Shown: positions 1-8,460, counted from the stretch's first letter. The stretch: DNA of 64,000 nucleotides from Clostridium sp. CF012 (GCF_018861755.1 NZ_JAHLEF010000024.1:1-64000), one strand, 5' to 3'. Translations and numbers: made by a program. Notes: generated from the sequence alone by a model not told the origin.

Positions 1-36
1 ACAATCTGGCGCTCTACCAACTGAACTACGCCCACC
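1..36 (-). tRNA. tRNA-His (GTG), 5' part only, cut by window edge
   Basis: The 36 bases are identical to the 5' half of the complete tRNA-His at 954-1030, including the extra G at position -1. The anticodon-distal half lies outside the window. This is the downstream end of the second copy of a duplicated tRNA block. Confidence 0.93.
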
Positions 37-39
37 ATA

Positions 40-116
<77 letters not shown>

Positions 117-145
117 ACGTATAATTTAATATGCACAAGCATACT

Positions 146-219
146 TGGAGCGGGTAGAGGGAATCGAACCCTCGTAATTAGCTTGGAAGGCTAACACTCT
201 ACCATTGAGTTATACCCGC
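146..219 (-). tRNA. tRNA-Gly (TCC)
   Basis: Cloverleaf with encoded CCA; acceptor GCGGGTA pairs with TACCCGC and the anticodon loop CTTCCAA gives TCC. A second copy lies at 1140-1213. A degenerate copy of its 5' half follows at about 244-265. Confidence 0.96.
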
Positions 220-243
220 ATATTATTGTTTCATTGTTTAAGG

Positions 244-265
244 CTCTACCATTAAATCACAACCG
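244..265 (-). pseudogene. tRNA 5'-half remnant (Gly-like)
   Basis: The stretch beginning CTCTACCATT resembles the 5' half of the neighbouring tRNA-Gly, and the flanking spacer (tattattgttt) is also repeated, but no anticodon arm or 3' half follows. A more decayed version sits in the matching spacer at about 1230-1250. It looks like debris from an unequal exchange in the tRNA array. Confidence 0.6.
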
Positions 266-287
266 AATATTATTGTTTAATTGTTAA

Positions 288-363
288 TGGTCGGGGTGAC
301 AGGGATTGAACCTGCGACCTCATGGTCCCAAACCACGCGCGCTCCCAGCTGCGCTACACCCCG
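288..363 (-). tRNA. tRNA-Pro (TGG)
   Basis: Cloverleaf with encoded CCA; CGGGGTG pairs with CACCCCG. The anticodon loop TTTGGGA gives TGG (proline). It is duplicated at 1274-1349. Confidence 0.96.
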
Positions 364-378
364 ACATTATTAAAAAAA

Positions 379-454
379 TGGTGCGACACCAGGGAATCGA
401 ACCCTGGACACCCTGATTAAGAGTCAGGTGCTCTACCAACTGAGCTAGTGACGC
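379..454 (-). tRNA. tRNA-Lys (CTT)
   Basis: Cloverleaf with encoded CCA; GCGTCAC pairs with GTGTCGC. The anticodon loop CTCTTAA gives CTT. The isoacceptor with TTT is at 791-866. Confidence 0.96.
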
Positions 455-459
455 ATATT

Positions 460-536
<77 letters not shown>

Positions 537-551
537 ATGTAAAATTATTAA

Positions 552-582
552 ATGCTTAGGCATATATTATATGCCTAAGCAT
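552..582. repeat. 14-bp palindrome between tRNA-Arg and tRNA-Gly
   Basis: ATGCTTAGGCATAT and its exact reverse complement flank a 3-base loop. In the transcript this would form a strong hairpin between two tRNAs, possibly a processing signal. The spacers at about 129-145 and 1124-1139 hold shorter versions (TATGC...GCATA). Confidence 0.8.
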
Positions 583-585
583 ATT

Positions 586-660
<75 letters not shown>

Positions 661-691
661 ATATGTTTTTCTACTAAAAATTCAATAGTAA

Positions 692-775
692 TGGTGCAGG
701 TGAAGGGACTTGAACCCCCACGCCGTAAAGCGCTAGATCCTAAGTCTAGTGCGTCTGCCATTCCGCCACACCTGC
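692..775 (-). tRNA. tRNA-Leu (TAG)
   Basis: Class II tRNA with a long variable arm, encoded CCA, and acceptor GCAGGTG pairing with CACCTGC. The anticodon loop CTTAGGA gives TAG (reads CUN codons). Confidence 0.96.
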
Positions 776-790
776 TTATTATTACTATTT

Positions 791-866
791 TGGTGGCTTA
801 CCGGGGAATCGAACCCCGGACACCATGATTAAAAGTCATGTGCTCTACCAACTGAGCTAGTAAACC
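791..866 (-). tRNA. tRNA-Lys (TTT)
   Basis: Cloverleaf with encoded CCA; GGTTTAC pairs with GTAAGCC with one T-G wobble. The anticodon loop CTTTTAA gives TTT. Confidence 0.96.
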
Positions 867-870
867 ATAT

Positions 871-945
871 TGGCTGGGAGGGCAGGATTTGAACCTACGA
901 ATGCCACAGTCAAAGTGTGGTGCCTTACCGCTTGGCGACATCCCA
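871..945 (-). tRNA. tRNA-Gln (TTG)
   Basis: Cloverleaf with encoded CCA; the anticodon loop CTTTGAC gives TTG. The acceptor stem TGGGATG/CCTCCCA has one mismatch (U6 opposite C67), unlike the other tRNAs here. It is the only tRNA-Gln in the window. Confidence 0.92.
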
Positions 946-953
946 ACAATAAA

Positions 954-1030
954 TGGGGTGAACGATGGGACTCGAACCCACGACAACCAGAATCACAATC
1001 TGGCGCTCTACCAACTGAACTACGCCCACC
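954..1030 (-). tRNA. tRNA-His (GTG)
   Basis: Complete copy with the diagnostic extra G at -1 opposite C73. The anticodon loop TTGTGAT gives GTG and CCA is encoded. The duplicate is cut by the window start. Confidence 0.96.
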
Positions 1031-1033
1031 ATA

Positions 1034-1110
<77 letters not shown>

Positions 1111-1139
1111 ACGTATAATTTAATATGCATAAGCATACT

Positions 1140-1213
1140 TGGAGCGGGTAGAGGGAATCGAACCCTCGTAATTAGCTTGGAAGGCTAACACTCTACCATT
1201 GAGTTATACCCGC
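1140..1213 (-). tRNA. tRNA-Gly (TCC), second copy
   Basis: Identical to 146-219. It lies in the upstream copy of the duplicated Pro-Gly-Arg-His block. Confidence 0.96.
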
Positions 1214-1273
1214 ATATTATTGTTTAATACTTTACCATTAAATCACAGTCAAATATTATTGTTTAATTGTTAA

Positions 1274-1349
1274 TGGTCGGGGTGACAGGGATTGAACCTG
1301 CGACCTCATGGTCCCAAACCACGCGCGCTCCCAGCTGCGCTACACCCCG
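1274..1349 (-). tRNA. tRNA-Pro (TGG), first gene of the array
   Basis: Identical to 288-363. It is the promoter-proximal tRNA of the cluster; a good sigma-A-type promoter lies about 100 bases upstream at 1446-1474. Confidence 0.96.
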
Positions 1350-1445
1350 ATATACATCAATATCCTATAAAACTGTTAAATGTGCTAAATTCACTCATAA
1401 AACACAAATTTTCAAATCTAATGTTTTTTTCTGACGACATGGATT

Positions 1446-1474
1446 ATTTTACACCATATACATTAATACGTCAA
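1446..1474 (-). promoter_or_regulatory. Promoter of the tRNA operon
   Basis: On the minus strand TTGACG is followed after exactly 17 bases by TAAAAT, one and one mismatch from the sigma-A consensus. It is the only strong match between the yfcE-like gene and the tRNA array, and points into the array. The rest of 1350-1566 is AT-rich with no gene. Confidence 0.65.
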
Positions 1475-1566
1475 TACCTTTTTAAACTTTTCCTCTTGAA
1501 TGTTCTAATAAATTTTCCCAAAGCATTTTTTTTTATTTTAACACATAATTAAATACTAGCAAAAAA

Positions 1567-2037
1567 CTAGAATCTTATCAAATTTGGTCCTATGGATTCT
1601 TCCATTATATCTATAATAGCGAAGCTTGGGGATCCATCTCTTGGCTCTGAGGCACTGCCAGGATTTATATACCATACTCCTTCTTCAAAATCTATTTTTG
1701 CAATGTGTGTATGCCCATATAAAACTATGTCAGCCCCTGTTTCTATGGCCTTATATCTTAATTTTAGCAAACCCTCTTTTACATTATATCTATGCCCATG
1801 AGTTAAAAAAATCCTTTTCCCGCAAATATCTTCCACCCTATCATAAGGTGTACTTGTAGAAAAATCGCAATTGCCTTTGACATTAATTATTCTCCCCTTA
1901 AAATACTTCTCAATAATTAATATATCATCTACATTATCACCTAAATGAATCATCATGTCCAATGCCTTTATTTTGCCTGCTAGCTGCTCTATGCAGCTAG
2001 CATTCCTATGTGTATCACTTATAACACCTATACGCAT
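1567..2037 (-). CDS. YfcE/MJ0936-family metallophosphoesterase
   Basis: Calcineurin-like phosphodiesterase of the small YfcE class, 156 aa, the usual length. Metal-binding motifs are in order: SDTH (7-10), GD (33-34), GNCD (55-58), THGH (79-82) and GHTH (108-111). YfcE-type enzymes hydrolyse phosphodiester substrates in vitro with two metal ions; the physiological substrate is unclear. A GAGGGTG ribosome site precedes the ATG. It is the last gene of a three-gene run with rdgB 28 bases upstream, an order common in clostridia, suggesting a housekeeping nucleotide role. Confidence 0.9.
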   Translation of the reverse strand: MRIGVISDTHRNASCIEQLAGKIKALDMMIHLGDNVDDILIIEKYFKGRIINVKGNCDFSTSTPYDRVEDICGKRIFLTHGHRYNVKEGLLKLRYKAIETGADIVLYGHTHIAKIDFEEGVWYINPGSASEPRDGSPSFAIIDIMEESIGPNLIRF

Positions 2038-2065
2038 TTAAAATCACCCTCTTCATTAGTATTGC

Positions 2066-2662
2066 CTATATTAACTTTTCAAGCTCACTCTTTAATTTAT
2101 CTAATGCCCTTCCCCTATGACTAATAGAATTTTTTTCCTCAGTGCTCATCTGTGCAAAAGTTTTGTTGAATTCCTTAACAAAAAATAGTGGGTCATATCC
2201 AAAACCTTCTTCCCCTCTAAATTCAGCTGTAACTATTCCCTCTACTTCCCCTTGCACTTTTATTATTTCATCCTCATTCACTATAAGCACCATTGCGCAA
2301 ATGAATTTAGCTTTCCTTTGCTCCTCGCTTTCACCCTCTAAAAGATATAATAATTTTTCGTTATTTGCTTTACTATTTCCATGTTCACCCGCAAACCTAG
2401 CTGAAAAAACCCCTGGATCTCCATTTAATGATTGTACTGATAATCCTGAGTCATCCGCAAGCACCATTTCTCTATTTGATATTTTATAAATTTCGGTAGC
2501 CTTTATTTCTGCATTATCCATGAAGGTACTTCCTGTTTCCTCAACCTCAATATTAAGATTGGCTTCTTTAAGTGACAACACTTCAAAAGGAAATTGTGAT
2601 AACATTTCCTTAATCTCTTTAATTTTATGTTCATTATTGCTAGCAACTATTAATTTTTTCAT
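2066..2662 (-). CDS. rdgB: RdgB/HAM1 XTP/dITP diphosphatase
   Basis: Cleans the nucleotide pool by hydrolysing (d)ITP and XTP to monophosphate and pyrophosphate, preventing base-analogue incorporation. Family signatures are intact: SNNEHK (8-13), ADDSGL near 70, SARFAG near 87-92, GFGYDPLF, and the C-terminal SHRGRA. I place the start at MKKLIVASNN, because GAGGAGG lies 6 bases before that ATG; an upstream ATG in frame would overlap the ribosome site. The 198-aa length is normal. It is cotranscribed with the genes on both sides. Confidence 0.95.
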   Translation of the reverse strand: MKKLIVASNNEHKIKEIKEMLSQFPFEVLSLKEANLNIEVEETGSTFMDNAEIKATEIYKISNREMVLADDSGLSVQSLNGDPGVFSARFAGEHGNSKANNEKLLYLLEGESEEQRKAKFICAMVLIVNEDEIIKVQGEVEGIVTAEFRGEEGFGYDPLFFVKEFNKTFAQMSTEEKNSISHRGRALDKLKSELEKLI

Positions 2663-2697
2663 TCTTGTCCTCCTCATCTTTCTCTAATTAGTAATAA

Positions 2698-3672
2698 TTA
2701 TATACTAAATAATTCGTCTCTTGTAGGTGGCAAAACGTCCTTTTCAATTTCATCTATTACTAGTATACCTCTAGACTCAGTTATGTTTCCTATTACTGTA
2801 GCTGGTATTCCCTTACTAATTAGTTCCTCTGCTAGTTTTTCCCCACGAGTCGCAGTTATTAACATGCTTCCTGAAGATATAAATTTCAAAGGGTCAATAT
2901 TTAATCTTTTGCAGATTTTAATTGTAATATCACTAATTGGCATTTTATGATTATATACCTTAAAGCCTAAATTACTAGCCTCAGCTACCTCCCACAAGGC
3001 TCCGAGCACTCCACCCTCTGTTATATCATGCATTGAATTAACGCCAAACCCTCCTGCTATACGGCCTTCCTTAACCACGCTAATACTATTAACATAATCT
3101 TTTGCTATTTGTATTTCCTTATGGGTTAAAACATCTGATACCCTATCTAAATAATCATTTACTATAATTGATGTTCCTTCCATACACAATAGTTTAGTGA
3201 CAACAATTTCATCGCCTAGCTTTGCCCCTGAAGTTGCCACGGCGCCGCCTGCTTTTCCTTTTCCTATTGCGGTGCAGGATACTACTATTCTATTCACCGC
3301 TTCTGTAACCTCAGTGTGACCACCTAATATTTCCACGTTCATTTTTTTTGTTTCTTCATCAATTTCACTCATAATGTTTTTTATATCTTCTAGGGTGGAT
3401 GTTGGAGGTACAAGAATTGTAACCAAAATACCTACGGGCTCAACTCCACAAGAAGCTATGTCGTTACAGTTTATATTAACTGCCAATTTACCTATATTTT
3501 TATCTGCTCCTGTTATTGGGTCTGTAGAAACGATGCACTCATATTCACCAAAATTTATGACACTGCAATCTTCTCCTATTCCACTTCTAATTCTTACATC
3601 ATCCCGAACAACACTTTTATTGTTGTCTATTATTTGTTTTAAATCATCCCAATTTAGTTTTCCAACTTTCAT
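2698..3672 (-). CDS. AIR synthase (PurM/HypE-like) family protein
   Basis: 324 aa with the two-domain PurM fold: N-terminal GIGEDCSVI and STDPITG motifs and a C-terminal AIRS_C-type domain (DITEGGVLGALWE, SGSMLI). This superfamily includes PurM, ThiL, HypE and SelD, all handling ATP and phosphorylated intermediates. It lacks the N-terminal Cys/Sec loop of SelD, has no hydrogenase-maturation neighbours and does not sit with purine genes, so the exact reaction is unknown. First gene of the run leading to rdgB and the phosphoesterase; an AAGGAAG ribosome site precedes the ATG. Confidence 0.8.
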   Translation of the reverse strand: MKVGKLNWDDLKQIIDNNKSVVRDDVRIRSGIGEDCSVINFGEYECIVSTDPITGADKNIGKLAVNINCNDIASCGVEPVGILVTILVPPTSTLEDIKNIMSEIDEETKKMNVEILGGHTEVTEAVNRIVVSCTAIGKGKAGGAVATSGAKLGDEIVVTKLLCMEGTSIIVNDYLDRVSDVLTHKEIQIAKDYVNSISVVKEGRIAGGFGVNSMHDITEGGVLGALWEVAEASNLGFKVYNHKMPISDITIKICKRLNIDPLKFISSGSMLITATRGEKLAEELISKGIPATVIGNITESRGILVIDEIEKDVLPPTRDELFSI

Positions 3673-3765
3673 ATAAATTCTTCCTTTCTAATTTTATAAA
3701 AGTAGCACATTTTTACAACCTTAATCATATTATCTATATAAGGACTAATTTATGGTGGTGGTATT

Positions 3766-5145
3766 TTGAAATTTATAGGACCCTTTTTAAGAATCAATAC
3801 ATTAAACAAAAATAACATAAAAAATCAATTCTTCTACTTATCAAAAGAATCTTTAAAAGATATAGTTTTCGACTCCAAATGCGGGATATATATTCCCGCA
3901 CGCGACTTAAAATCTAAATCTTTTTCTAAGATTGATATTAACACAATTAATTTAAATTCTCCACTTTTATGTATTTACAAAAAAGCAGATGCTAAATTAA
4001 AATCGCAAGATGGTACGTTAATTTGGAATGAAAACAAGGTAAAAAAAGAAATAACTATTAGTAGCAATGCGTTCATGACCTTATCTCTATTAGAACTTTC
4101 TGACTATTATAGTAGCTTTAAGAGCATTGATGATTCTAAATATGCTTTAAGCTCTCTGTACCTCAAGCTATGCAAGGAACAGTTAGAATTCTATGCTTCT
4201 TATCTTCGAAACAAGGATGGTCTCTTTGTTGATAAAGTGGATTTAACTGATCCTATGAATCAAGAATTTAATTTTGAAAATAAAAATGATAAATTCAAAT
4301 TCTCTGATCAAGCACTCATGATGGCTGCTTACTACAAGTATTGTTCTTATGATACAGAAAAACATGAACATGAATATGAAAAATTCGCTCTGGATATCCT
4401 TGATATGTTTATTCAATATAAAGAGGAGATTTATAATGTTTCTTTTGAGGAGCTCAATAAGATATGCTTTGCTTTAAACGTATTTTACAAATACTCAGGC
4501 CTCCAAAAATGCGAAAATTTATTACTAGATTTTTCAGACTTGCTTATTGAACAATATAATAGTAAGCCATCGGCAATTATCAATGCTAAATTGGACTATT
4601 CCTGTATGCTTTTTATAAATTGTACCCTTTTATATAATAAAACTTTATTACACAAATTTAAAGCTACTAGTGATGATTTATATGAAAAGCTTACAAATTT
4701 ATATGAAAGTGATAAAGGACTTTTATTAAAGGAAAATAATGATAAGGAGATAAGCTACAATTGCGATGAGCTCCTACTATATATGTATAGCCTAATCACA
4801 TATTCTGATTTTAATAATATGGAAGATGATAATTCCCTGCTTCAAGATATTTTTAAACATCAAATAATAGACTCTGGTATAGTTTTAAGTTGGCCCGATG
4901 CTCCTTCCTTAGATAGTACGGAGCATTACAGAAATTTTTCATTGAAATCAGAAGATTTGCTCCAAGAAGAAGATTTTAGAATGTCTACTATAGGAACACC
5001 TGAAAGTAATGAGTTAGCTTCTATCTTCATTAAAAGCGTGGTATATAATAGGCGAAAAGATACCTTTAAACAATCTAAATCATCTTTTGATAGTAACAAA
5101 AATATGTTTATATTTTTCTTGACAATATTTTTCCGAAATCAATAA
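3766..5145 (+). CDS. Conserved helical protein of unknown function
   Basis: 459 aa, no signal peptide or membrane segment visible. The TTG start is the only plausible one: an ATG 14 bases upstream is out of frame, and GGTGGTGG provides a weak ribosome site. The N-terminal 80 residues look mixed alpha/beta; the rest is a long series of amphipathic helices with Phe/Tyr/Leu-rich faces (for example ALMMAAYYKYCS), reminiscent of alpha/alpha-toroid proteins, though I see no catalytic motif. Divergent from the AIR-synthase gene across 93 bases. A foldback repeat begins 16 bases after the stop. Confidence 0.7.
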   Translation: MKFIGPFLRINTLNKNNIKNQFFYLSKESLKDIVFDSKCGIYIPARDLKSKSFSKIDINTINLNSPLLCIYKKADAKLKSQDGTLIWNENKVKKEITISSNAFMTLSLLELSDYYSSFKSIDDSKYALSSLYLKLCKEQLEFYASYLRNKDGLFVDKVDLTDPMNQEFNFENKNDKFKFSDQALMMAAYYKYCSYDTEKHEHEYEKFALDILDMFIQYKEEIYNVSFEELNKICFALNVFYKYSGLQKCENLLLDFSDLLIEQYNSKPSAIINAKLDYSCMLFINCTLLYNKTLLHKFKATSDDLYEKLTNLYESDKGLLLKENNDKEISYNCDELLLYMYSLITYSDFNNMEDDNSLLQDIFKHQIIDSGIVLSWPDAPSLDSTEHYRNFSLKSEDLLQEEDFRMSTIGTPESNELASIFIKSVVYNRRKDTFKQSKSSFDSNKNMFIFFLTIFFRNQ

Positions 5146-5161
5146 TATTATGATATAGTAA

Positions 5162-5254
5162 TTTTTTCTTATATTATGCTATAACAAAAAGTATATATTG
5201 CTGGAATGCTTTCACTTCGCAATATATACTTTTGTTAGCAAAATCTAAGAAAAA
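5162..5254. repeat. Foldback repeat, copy A (internally deleted)
   Basis: Terminal inverted repeats of about 38 bases begin TTTTTTCTTATATTATGCTA and end with the matching complement. The centre keeps only a GAATGCTTTCAC segment also found in copies B, C and D. The element starts 16 bases after the stop of the upstream gene and would form a terminator-like hairpin in either direction. Confidence 0.75.
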
Positions 5255-5291
5255 TCCTAGTTCCTAATTAAAATAGAAATTTGTGAAAAAT

Positions 5292-5338
5292 ATAAAAACA
5301 CAGCCTAAAATTATTATAATTTTAGGCTGTGTTTTTAT
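5292..5338. terminator. Bidirectional rho-independent terminator
   Basis: A near-perfect 20-bp stem (AAAACACAGCCTAAAATTAT and complement) with A/T runs on both sides lies between the convergent plus-strand gene ending at 5145 and the zinc-ribbon gene on the minus strand. Confidence 0.85.
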
Positions 5339-5353
5339 ATTAAAGTTGTTAAT

Positions 5354-5698
5354 TCACTTTTTACTACTTTTACACCAGCATATAGCGCATGGCAAACAAA
5401 TAATAATTCCAATTATTAAAAAGGAATAGTGATACGCATTTAACATCCAAAAAAATTCATCCATATTATATTGGCCATCCCCATTTGGAAGAAAATACAT
5501 TGATGTTAACTTATGAGACATAATAGCGGAAAATAAAATTATTAAAATCCCAATAACAAACTGAAATATCTTTAAATCTTGCTTTTTATTAATTGTCTCG
5601 TCTTTAATTTCAGGTTGCTCAATTAGTTGATCTCCACAATCACTACAAACTGTATATCCTTCTCTGTATTCAATTTTACATTTGGGGCATATTAGCAT
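5354..5698 (-). CDS. Zinc-ribbon membrane protein
   Basis: 114 aa. A C4 zinc ribbon opens the protein (C4, C7, C18, C21: CPKC...CSDC), followed by a short linker and two hydrophobic helices at about 45-62 and 90-108. Small zinc-ribbon plus membrane-helix proteins are common and mostly uncharacterised in Firmicutes. AAGGAGA precedes the ATG. It lies 3' of the frameshifted lipoprotein gene, and the pair is bracketed by foldback copies A and B, so both may be accessory genes. No specific function can be assigned. Confidence 0.7.
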   Translation of the reverse strand: MLICPKCKIEYREGYTVCSDCGDQLIEQPEIKDETINKKQDLKIFQFVIGILIILFSAIMSHKLTSMYFLPNGDGQYNMDEFFWMLNAYHYSFLIIGIIICLPCAICWCKSSKK

Positions 5699-5736
5699 AT
5701 TTAATCTCCTTAAATTAATATTGAATAAAAGGATTT

Positions 5737-6146
5737 CTAATCATAACCTCCATTTGCTGGGTGTAACTTCTTATATTCTTCTTTGTTTATTATTATCTCT
5801 TCAATTTTCTTAAATAGTTCTCTCAATTGCATAGCCTCTTTAGTTTTAGACACATTTTCATCTTTCCAATAGATATTTTTTTCTTTGCCATATCTAAATA
5901 TATGCTATTCATTTCTTCATTGGATAATATTAAATTTGTAGTTATTGATGGGTCTATTACCATATCTTTAGTATATTCTCTCTTAATAGTATTTAATCCA
6001 TTTTTAGAATTTACCCCATAATTAAAAACAAAATTAAAATCCTTTGGTTTTACATCAGGCAATCCATTTTTAGTACTTGTTGAATTACATCCAAAAAATG
6101 AAAACAAGATTAAAAATAAGCATAGGAAGATTAGTTTCTTAAACAA
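5737..6146 (-). pseudogene. Lipoprotein gene interrupted by a frameshift at an A7 run
   Basis: The N-terminus is a lipoprotein signal ending in FFGC (C20). The open frame ends at 5823 (107 aa), but its last 20-odd residues look random. On the coding strand a run of seven A (plus-strand T7, 5876-5882) follows codons for DMA. Adding one A opens a frame continuing with IYWKDENVSKTKEAMQLREL and ending ANGGYD at 5737, about 136 aa in total. Either a recent inactivating deletion or slippage at the run; unknown family. Confidence 0.7.
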
Positions 6147-6341
6147 ATTTACTATAATTCCCTCCCCTTTTGGTATTACTTATATACGAAATAGAATTGC
6201 CAGAGTTATAAAATAAAGTAAATAACTATACTGTAGAACAAAGTTAAAGAGTTTTTCTCCCTAGTATAATCTTTTATTAATAGGTATATTTGTATGGAAA
6301 ATCAAATTCAGAAAATCATTTGCAGTATTAATAAGTATAAG

Positions 6342-6571
6342 TTTTTCTTATATTATGCTAACAAAAATATAGGTTGTGTAGAATGCATTTGAACGTGCCT
6401 AAGTAATTCTTAATTTATTTTAATTGTAGATGCATAAAGAAAAATATGTGTTTGAGCGTCAGCGAGTTCATATTTTTTAGCAGATACATTTAAAATAAAT
6501 TTTAGAATTACTTAGGCACGTGAAAGCATTCCAACAACCTATATTTTTGTTATAGAATAATATAAGAAAAA
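6342..6571. repeat. Foldback repeat, copy B (full length, about 230 bp)
   Basis: The whole element is an imperfect palindrome. The ends (TTTTTCTTATATTATGCTA and complement) are followed inward by paired arms including ACGTGCCTAAGTAATTCT, and the centre carries TTTGAGCGTCAGCGAGTT (6451-6468). It ends 22 bases past the stop codon of the peptide-binding protein gene. No open reading frame is inside. With 6147-6341, which shows only AT-rich upstream sequence of the lipoprotein gene, it fills the 446-base gap. Confidence 0.85.
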
Positions 6572-6592
6572 CCTCTTAGACCCTAATTGAAA

Positions 6593-8257
6593 TTATTTTG
6601 CCACAGTAATATCCTCTTTATAAGCATTATCAAATACTAAATTCCCACCTTTAGTAGTATAAATATCTTTAACATTTTCTTTTTTACAAATAACTGTATT
6701 AACTATGAATACAGGTATACAAGGCAAATCTTTTGCTAATATTTCTTGAGCTTGGTTATAAAGTTTTATTTTATTTGTATTATTCTTCTCAGAGACCGCA
6801 CTTTCGATGATTTTATCATATTCTAAATTCTTGTAACCATAAATGTTATATCTTGAACTTGATGTCCATCTTGAAAAAAATTTATAGACATCACCATGTT
6901 CCTCATCAATTTTTGAGAATAATATATTATAATCCCGTTGCTTTAAGACTTTATTAAGATCATCTTTATCATAGCCTTTGCAAACTACCTTTACATCAAA
7001 ATAATCCTTATCATCGAAATGGCCTTTAATATTTTTAGCTATTTCATCTAAGTTTTCTTTAATGTTTTTAGCTATTTCCCTTACTATCCTATCATCAAGA
7101 TTTTTATTTTCATATACTATAATCAACTCTGGTTTCTTTTCATAGTTGTTGGTTTTTAAGTATTTCTTTAAATATTTTGTACCTTTATCCTTACTCGCAA
7201 ACACATCGAAAATCAGTTTACTAGTATCCTCATTAACTGTGCTAGAAGTTGTATAATTTATTGCTGGAACCGCCAAATCTTTTGATATACTTTGTATAAT
7301 AAACTCCTTAGATATTATTGAACTAATTGCATTTCTAAAATTGTTGTCTTGTACTAGACCATTAGTATTCGAATTAAAAGTTAAATAATACATACTCTTT
7401 GTAGGAACAGCTATAGTTTTCTTTTCCATGCTAAGAGTGTTTCCTTCGCTTATTGGTGGACTTACAAATACATCAATTTTTGAGGTATCACTAACCTCAG
7501 TAGTTTCAAAGTCTGCTAGTGTTTTTTCTTCATCCTTTATGGTTGTAAACAATATTTCCTTGCTAACAATTTCATTAGCCCTCCAATACTTTTCATTCTT
7601 TAATAGTGATATTTCTCCATCTTTATTTATCCCTTTTATAATAAATGGACCGCTATATTTGATATCATAGTAGCTATCTTGCCAGTTTCTCTTATTCATA
7701 CTAGTTTCCCTTAAGGTGAAAACTGGATTACTAAGAATATTTTTAAAGTATTCATTTGGGCTATTTAGCCTTATCTCTAAAGTTAAATCATCCTTATCTA
7801 CAATAGCGACTTTATCAAAGGTTACTTTTCCCATTCTAAAATCCTTGGCTCCATATATACAATATAATTGTTCTGCAAAAACATTTTTCTCTTCCAATAA
7901 AATATCGTGAAAAAGCCTTACAAAATCTCTAGCTTTTATCTCCTCTCCATCACTAAAATGCATATTATCTCTTAACTTAAATGTATACCCTATTTTATCC
8001 TTTGAAATTTCAAAACTTTCTGCCATAGCAGGTACTATTTGTCCATATTTATCTTCTCTTACTAACCCTTCAAACAAAGCTAGTAACAAATCCTTTTCTC
8101 TCACATTATCACTGTTTAGCATTAACAAATCTGAAGGCAATCCTCCCAAGTTATAAACTAAATATTTTCTAGAAGTTGTAGGCTTTACTTTCTTCTCAAC
8201 ACATCCACTAGTTAACATCATCATAAAAATCAATATTATACATAATATTTTTTTCAT
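6593..8257 (-). CDS. Oligopeptide ABC transporter substrate-binding lipoprotein (SBP_bac_5)
   Basis: 554 aa. A lipoprotein signal peptide with TSGC (C19) leads into an OppA/DppA-type family 5 binding protein: the early region has YNLGGLPSDLLMLNSDN and LLLALFEGLVRE, then YTFKLRDNMHFSDGE, the most typical family motif. It should sit on the outer membrane face and bind peptides or similar ligands. No permease or ATPase genes adjoin, so it is an orphan that would have to dock to a transporter elsewhere. GGAGGTG precedes the ATG. A foldback repeat lies just after the stop. Confidence 0.9.
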   Translation of the reverse strand: MKKILCIILIFMMMLTSGCVEKKVKPTTSRKYLVYNLGGLPSDLLMLNSDNVREKDLLLALFEGLVREDKYGQIVPAMAESFEISKDKIGYTFKLRDNMHFSDGEEIKARDFVRLFHDILLEEKNVFAEQLYCIYGAKDFRMGKVTFDKVAIVDKDDLTLEIRLNSPNEYFKNILSNPVFTLRETSMNKRNWQDSYYDIKYSGPFIIKGINKDGEISLLKNEKYWRANEIVSKEILFTTIKDEEKTLADFETTEVSDTSKIDVFVSPPISEGNTLSMEKKTIAVPTKSMYYLTFNSNTNGLVQDNNFRNAISSIISKEFIIQSISKDLAVPAINYTTSSTVNEDTSKLIFDVFASKDKGTKYLKKYLKTNNYEKKPELIIVYENKNLDDRIVREIAKNIKENLDEIAKNIKGHFDDKDYFDVKVVCKGYDKDDLNKVLKQRDYNILFSKIDEEHGDVYKFFSRWTSSSRYNIYGYKNLEYDKIIESAVSEKNNTNKIKLYNQAQEILAKDLPCIPVFIVNTVICKKENVKDIYTTKGGNLVFDNAYKEDITVAK

Positions 8258-8460
8258 AATTCACCTCCAATAAGGTCTTCTTAGAAGTATTAACCTTTCA
8301 TCTATGAAGTAATCAAATTTACAATAAAAATATTGACTACTCCCTAAATTCATAAGTTTCATACTTTCTTATTGTGTTAGCTTTTTGCACTATAATTATG
8401 ATATAATATTTATATGTTTACATAATTTACTTATTTAAAAGGTATATAGGGGGAATTTTT

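Noticed and set aside
2698-3672. Selenophosphate synthase SelD (tempting given the selenoproteins)
   Set aside because: Lacks the N-terminal Cys/Sec-containing loop that defines SelD.
3374-3676. Plus-strand open frame antisense to the AIR-synthase gene
   Set aside because: Shadow frame without a ribosome site; the minus-strand gene explains the region.
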